From positions 4,774,001-4,838,000 of the forward strand of contig NZ_CP038469.1 of the NCBI RefSeq assembly GCF_004684345.1: a stretch of 64,000 nucleotides of DNA. The letters are read 5' to 3'. The notes under the pieces are model-generated. The model did no database searches. It saw only the letters and a list, made by a program, of their open reading frames with translations, and was not told where the DNA came from. The stretch comes from Citrobacter tructae (GTDB taxonomy: Bacteria; Pseudomonadota; Gammaproteobacteria; Enterobacterales; Enterobacteriaceae). Positions 61,534-64,000 of the stretch are shown here, piece after piece. How positions within the stretch are numbered: position 1 is the first letter of the stretch; every line of letters begins with the position of its first letter. Position numbers and translations under genes: made by a program.

Positions 61534-62772
61534 ATGACAAACGAACGCGTTGAGACAAGCAGTGGGCGGGCGGCGCGCAAGTTGAAACTTGCGTTAATGG
61601 GACCTGCATTCATCGCGGCTATCGGGTATATCGACCCTGGTAACTTTGCCACCAACATCCAGGCAGGGGCCAGCTTTGGTTATAAACTGCTGTGGGTCGT
61701 TGTCTGGGCAAACCTGATGGCGATGCTGATTCAGGTGCTATCGGCCAAGTTGGGTATTGCCACCGGAAAAAATCTCGCGGAGCAAATTCGCGATCACTAT
61801 CCACGTCCGGTAGTGTGGTTTTACTGGGTGCAGGCTGAAATTATTGCAATGGCGACCGATCTTGCTGAATTTATCGGTGCCGCAATTGGCTTTAAGCTGA
61901 TCCTCGGTGTTTCGTTGCTGCAGGGGGCGGTACTGACCGGTATCGCCACATTTTTAATCCTGATGCTGCAGCGCCGAGGACAAAAACCGCTGGAAAAGGT
62001 GATTGGCGGATTACTGTTGTTTGTTGCCGCAGCCTATATTGTCGAGCTAATTTTCTCACAGCCTAATCTGGTGCAGTTGAGTAAGGGCATGATCATTCCC
62101 AGCCTGCCGAACTCCGAAGCGGTCTTTCTGGCGGCCGGCGTGCTCGGGGCAACAATTATGCCGCACGTCATTTATCTACACTCCTCTTTAACCCAGCACC
62201 TGCATGGTGGGACACGTCAACAGCGCTACGCGGCAACCAAATGGGATGTGGCTATTGCCATGACTATTGCCGGGTTTGTCAATCTGGCGATGATGGCTAC
62301 AGCCGCTGCGGCCTTTCATTTCAGCGGCCATACCGGCATTACCGATCTCGATCAGGCTTATCTGACTCTGGAGCCGTTGTTGAGTCATGCGGCAGCGACG
62401 GTATTTGGTCTCAGCCTGGTAGCGGCGGGGCTTTCTTCAACGGTTGTCGGCACGCTGGCCGGACAGGTGGTCATGCAGGGGTTTATCCGTTTTCACATCC
62501 CGCTGTGGGTTCGTCGTACGGTGACCATGATGCCGTCGTTTATCGTCATCCTGATGGGCCTGGATCCCACCCGTATTCTGGTCATGAGTCAGGTACTACT
62601 GAGTTTCGGTATCGCGCTGGCGCTGGTACCACTCCTGATATTCACCAGCAACAGTACATTAATGGGGGATTTGGTTAACACTGTCTGGATTAAATATGTT
62701 GGCTGGATGATTGTGGTGCTGGTGGTGGCGCTGAATATCTGGCTGCTGGTAGGGACCGCGCTCGGTTTGTAA
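61534..62772 (+). CDS. mntH: MntH, Nramp-type Mn2+/H+ symporter
   Basis: Proton-coupled manganese importer in the inner membrane, important under oxidative stress. 412 residues, 11 predicted helices. Nramp metal-site motifs are intact: DPGNFATNIQAG in helix 1 (D34-equivalent) and MPHVIYLHSSL in helix 6. The start follows TGAGGCACGAAA, a modest site. Divergent from nupC; shares a terminator with convergent ypeC. Confidence 0.97.
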   Translation: MTNERVETSSGRAARKLKLALMGPAFIAAIGYIDPGNFATNIQAGASFGYKLLWVVVWANLMAMLIQVLSAKLGIATGKNLAEQIRDHYPRPVVWFYWVQAEIIAMATDLAEFIGAAIGFKLILGVSLLQGAVLTGIATFLILMLQRRGQKPLEKVIGGLLLFVAAAYIVELIFSQPNLVQLSKGMIIPSLPNSEAVFLAAGVLGATIMPHVIYLHSSLTQHLHGGTRQQRYAATKWDVAIAMTIAGFVNLAMMATAAAAFHFSGHTGITDLDQAYLTLEPLLSHAAATVFGLSLVAAGLSSTVVGTLAGQVVMQGFIRFHIPLWVRRTVTMMPSFIVILMGLDPTRILVMSQVLLSFGIALALVPLLIFTSNSTLMGDLVNTVWIKYVGWMIVVLVVALNIWLLVGTALGL

Positions 62773-62773
62773 G

Positions 62774-62797
62774 AAAAAAGAGCCCGCAGGCTCTTTT
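62774..62797. terminator. Bidirectional terminator between mntH and ypeC
   Basis: Stem AAAAGAGCC/GGCTCTTTT with loop CGCA, T-runs on both strands, between two convergent genes. Confidence 0.93.
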
Positions 62798-62803
62798 GTT
62801 ACA

Positions 62804-63142
62804 TTAATGATGGTGGCCGTGACCTCGTCCGTGACCCTTTCCGCGACCGCGATGGTCATCGCGATCGTTCCAGCCTTCACGGTAACCGCGCTCGTAAGCT
62901 TTGCGCTTATCCCAACCGCGATGATACCCGTTGTCATGACGCCACCAGCGATTTTGGCGCCATTCATAATTATTGTGCCAGTAACCCCGGTCGCGCCAGT
63001 GTCCGCCATCCCAGTAGTTACCATAATTGTCGCGATCGCCAATTTGTAATTTTATTGATGGCAGCAGGGTGATTTCGCCAGCATTTGCGGCCAGCGGCGT
63101 AAAAGCCAATAAGGCTGCAGCCAGAATCAGTGACCTGAACAT
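62804..63142 (-). CDS. ypeC: YpeC, DUF2502 exported His/Arg/Trp-rich protein
   Basis: 112 residues with a signal peptide (MFRSLILAAALLAFTPLAANA). The mature ~90 residues hold repeated aromatic/charged units (YWDGGHWRDRGYWHNNYEW, WWRHDNGYHRGWDKRK) and a Gly/His/Arg tail RGRGKGHGRGHGHHH. Function unknown; the His tail suggests metal binding. It lies convergent to mntH. Matches E. coli YpeC (108 aa), with a slightly longer tail. Confidence 0.9.
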   Translation of the reverse strand: MFRSLILAAALLAFTPLAANAGEITLLPSIKLQIGDRDNYGNYWDGGHWRDRGYWHNNYEWRQNRWWRHDNGYHRGWDKRKAYERGYREGWNDRDDHRGRGKGHGRGHGHHH

Positions 63143-63270
63143 TTTTTATCTCCTTCACGATCGAGCCGTAGCCGGCCTGTTAACGCAATATTACGGGGCA
63201 GTAAAGCCCCGTTTAATCGCCTTAACTCTTAAATCATGAGAGAGAGCACTTTTTGTTAATAAATGTGTCT

Positions 63271-64000
63271 TTATTTCGAACAACCCAGGATGGCGTCAAT
63301 CTCCGCGCACTCTTCTGCAGAGAAATGACGGTTTGCCAGCATGCCGACAGCATCTTCAATTTGCGCCGTTTTACTGGCACCAATCAGCACTGAGGTGACT
63401 TTGTCTTCCCGCAGAACCCAGGCCAGGGCCATCTGGGAGAGCTTCTGCCCCCGACGCTCAGCCAGCGCATTCAGCTGGCGGACTTTTTCCAGTTTCTCTG
63501 GTGTAATCTGATCCGGGTTAAGAAAGCGACTGCCGCTTGCCGCACGAGAATCCGCAGGGATCCCGTTCAGGTAGCGGTCAGTTAACTGCCCACCAGCCAG
63601 CGGAGAGAAAGCAATACTGCCCACGCCTTTCTCCTGCAGCAGCGACAGTAGATCACTTTCAACCCAACGTTCAAACATGGAATATTTCGGCTGATGGATC
63701 AGGCAAGGGGTGTCTAAGTCGTCGAGTATCTCAATCGCCTGTCTGGCAAGGTCGGCGGGATAGTTAGACAGCCCGACATACAACGCTTTACCCTGGCGAA
63801 CAATATGATCCAGCGCCTTCATGGTTTCTCTGAGCGGCGTTTGTGGGTCGGGACGATGGTGGTAGAATATATCCACATATTCCAGCCCCATGCGTTTGAG
63901 GCTTTGGTCGAGGCTGGCAATCAGGTATTTACGCGAGCCCCAGTCACCGTAGGGGCCGTCCCACATGGTATAGCCCGCCTTGGTGGAGATAATGAGTTCA
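63271..64000 (-). CDS. Aldo-keto reductase, YghZ-like (partial, N-terminus outside window)
   Basis: NADPH-dependent aldo-keto reductase related to E. coli YghZ (L-glyceraldehyde-3-phosphate reductase). The frame continues beyond the apparent ATG at 63966: the bases to the window edge read ELIISTKAGYTMWDGPYG, matching the YghZ internal sequence, so the true N-terminus is outside. Visible are SLKRMGLEYVDIFYHHRPDPQTP, the NADP-binding SVLIGASKTAQIEDAV near the end, and a normal C-terminus. Salmonella has a similar gene at this place beside ypeC. Confidence 0.9.
   Translation of the reverse strand, partial: ELIISTKAGYTMWDGPYGDWGSRKYLIASLDQSLKRMGLEYVDIFYHHRPDPQTPLRETMKALDHIVRQGKALYVGLSNYPADLARQAIEILDDLDTPCLIHQPKYSMFERWVESDLLSLLQEKGVGSIAFSPLAGGQLTDRYLNGIPADSRAASGSRFLNPDQITPEKLEKVRQLNALAERRGQKLSQMALAWVLREDKVTSVLIGASKTAQIEDAVGMLANRHFSAEECAEIDAILGCSK

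Overview
This window is chromosomal DNA of an enteric bacterium (Enterobacteriaceae). Nearly every gene can be recognised as a close relative of an Escherichia/Salmonella gene, and the order follows that backbone in reverse (acrD, narQ, aegA, nudK, ypfG, tktB, maeB, eut, hemF, amiA, cysPTWAM, pts, cysK, zipA, ligA, xap, tRNAs, gltX, nupC, mntH). The ptsJ/yfeJ/pdxK arrangement and the YghZ-like reductase next to ypeC resemble Salmonella and Citrobacter more than E. coli K-12. Two expected pieces are missing: talA beside tktB, and murRQP-yfeW between ucpA and yfeX. A Citrobacter-like genome is my best guess, but the window does not prove a species. I found no prophage, insertion sequence, CRISPR array or defence island. 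The mobile-type sequence is limited to one ERIC element and a few REP units. Layout: (1) 1-8.4 kb: drug efflux pump acrD (cut by the window edge) with a BaeR-like box, nitrate sensor narQ, the iron-sulfur flavoprotein aegA, nudK and ypfG. (2) 8.3-13 kb: transketolase tktB and malic enzyme maeB, separated by a gene-free stretch holding the ERIC element. (3) 13.2-28 kb: a complete 17-gene ethanolamine-utilisation operon in the order eutSPQTDMNEJGHABCLKR. It encodes shell proteins (S, M, N, L, K), the B12-dependent lyase (BC), its reactivase (A), cobalamin adenosyltransferase (T), aldehyde and alcohol dehydrogenases (E, G), phosphotransacetylase (D), acetate-kinase-like EutQ, permease (H), accessory EutP and EutJ, and the activator EutR. 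Ethanolamine is split to ammonia and acetaldehyde inside the compartment; the aldehyde goes to ethanol or, through acetyl-CoA and acetyl phosphate, to acetate. (4) 28-33.5 kb: hemF-amiA, ypeA-yfeZ, yfeY, yfeX and ucpA. (5) 33.6-38.5 kb: the sulfate/thiosulfate importer cysPTWA with cysM. (6) 38.5-41.7 kb: a glutamine-amidotransferase-like gene, the MocR regulator ptsJ, pdxK and a small coupled gene. (7) 41.8-46.6 kb: ptsH-ptsI-crr, cysK and cysZ. (8) 46.8-52.2 kb: zipA, ligA, ypeB, yfeH and yfeR. (9) 52.2-56.5 kb: nucleoside salvage, with outer-membrane channel yfeN, xapA, xapB, a 52-residue XapX gene and xapR. (10) 56.5-59.9 kb: a Val-Val-Val-Lys tRNA operon, gltX, the paralogous DNA-binding genes yfeD and yfeC, and two tRNA-Ala genes. 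(11) 59.9-64 kb: nucleoside transporter nupC, manganese transporter mntH with MntR and Fur boxes, ypeC, and an aldo-keto reductase cut by the window edge. The main unusual points are a Cys-to-Ser change in the EutT metal-binding motif, a strong hairpin just before eutR whose loop holds an alternative ATG, hairpins around the major shell gene eutM, an enlarged linker in EutK, the tiny XapX gene, the loss of talA, and a direct repeat in the ptsJ-pdxK intergenic region. I saw no wholly new system; the observations are local deviations within known modules.
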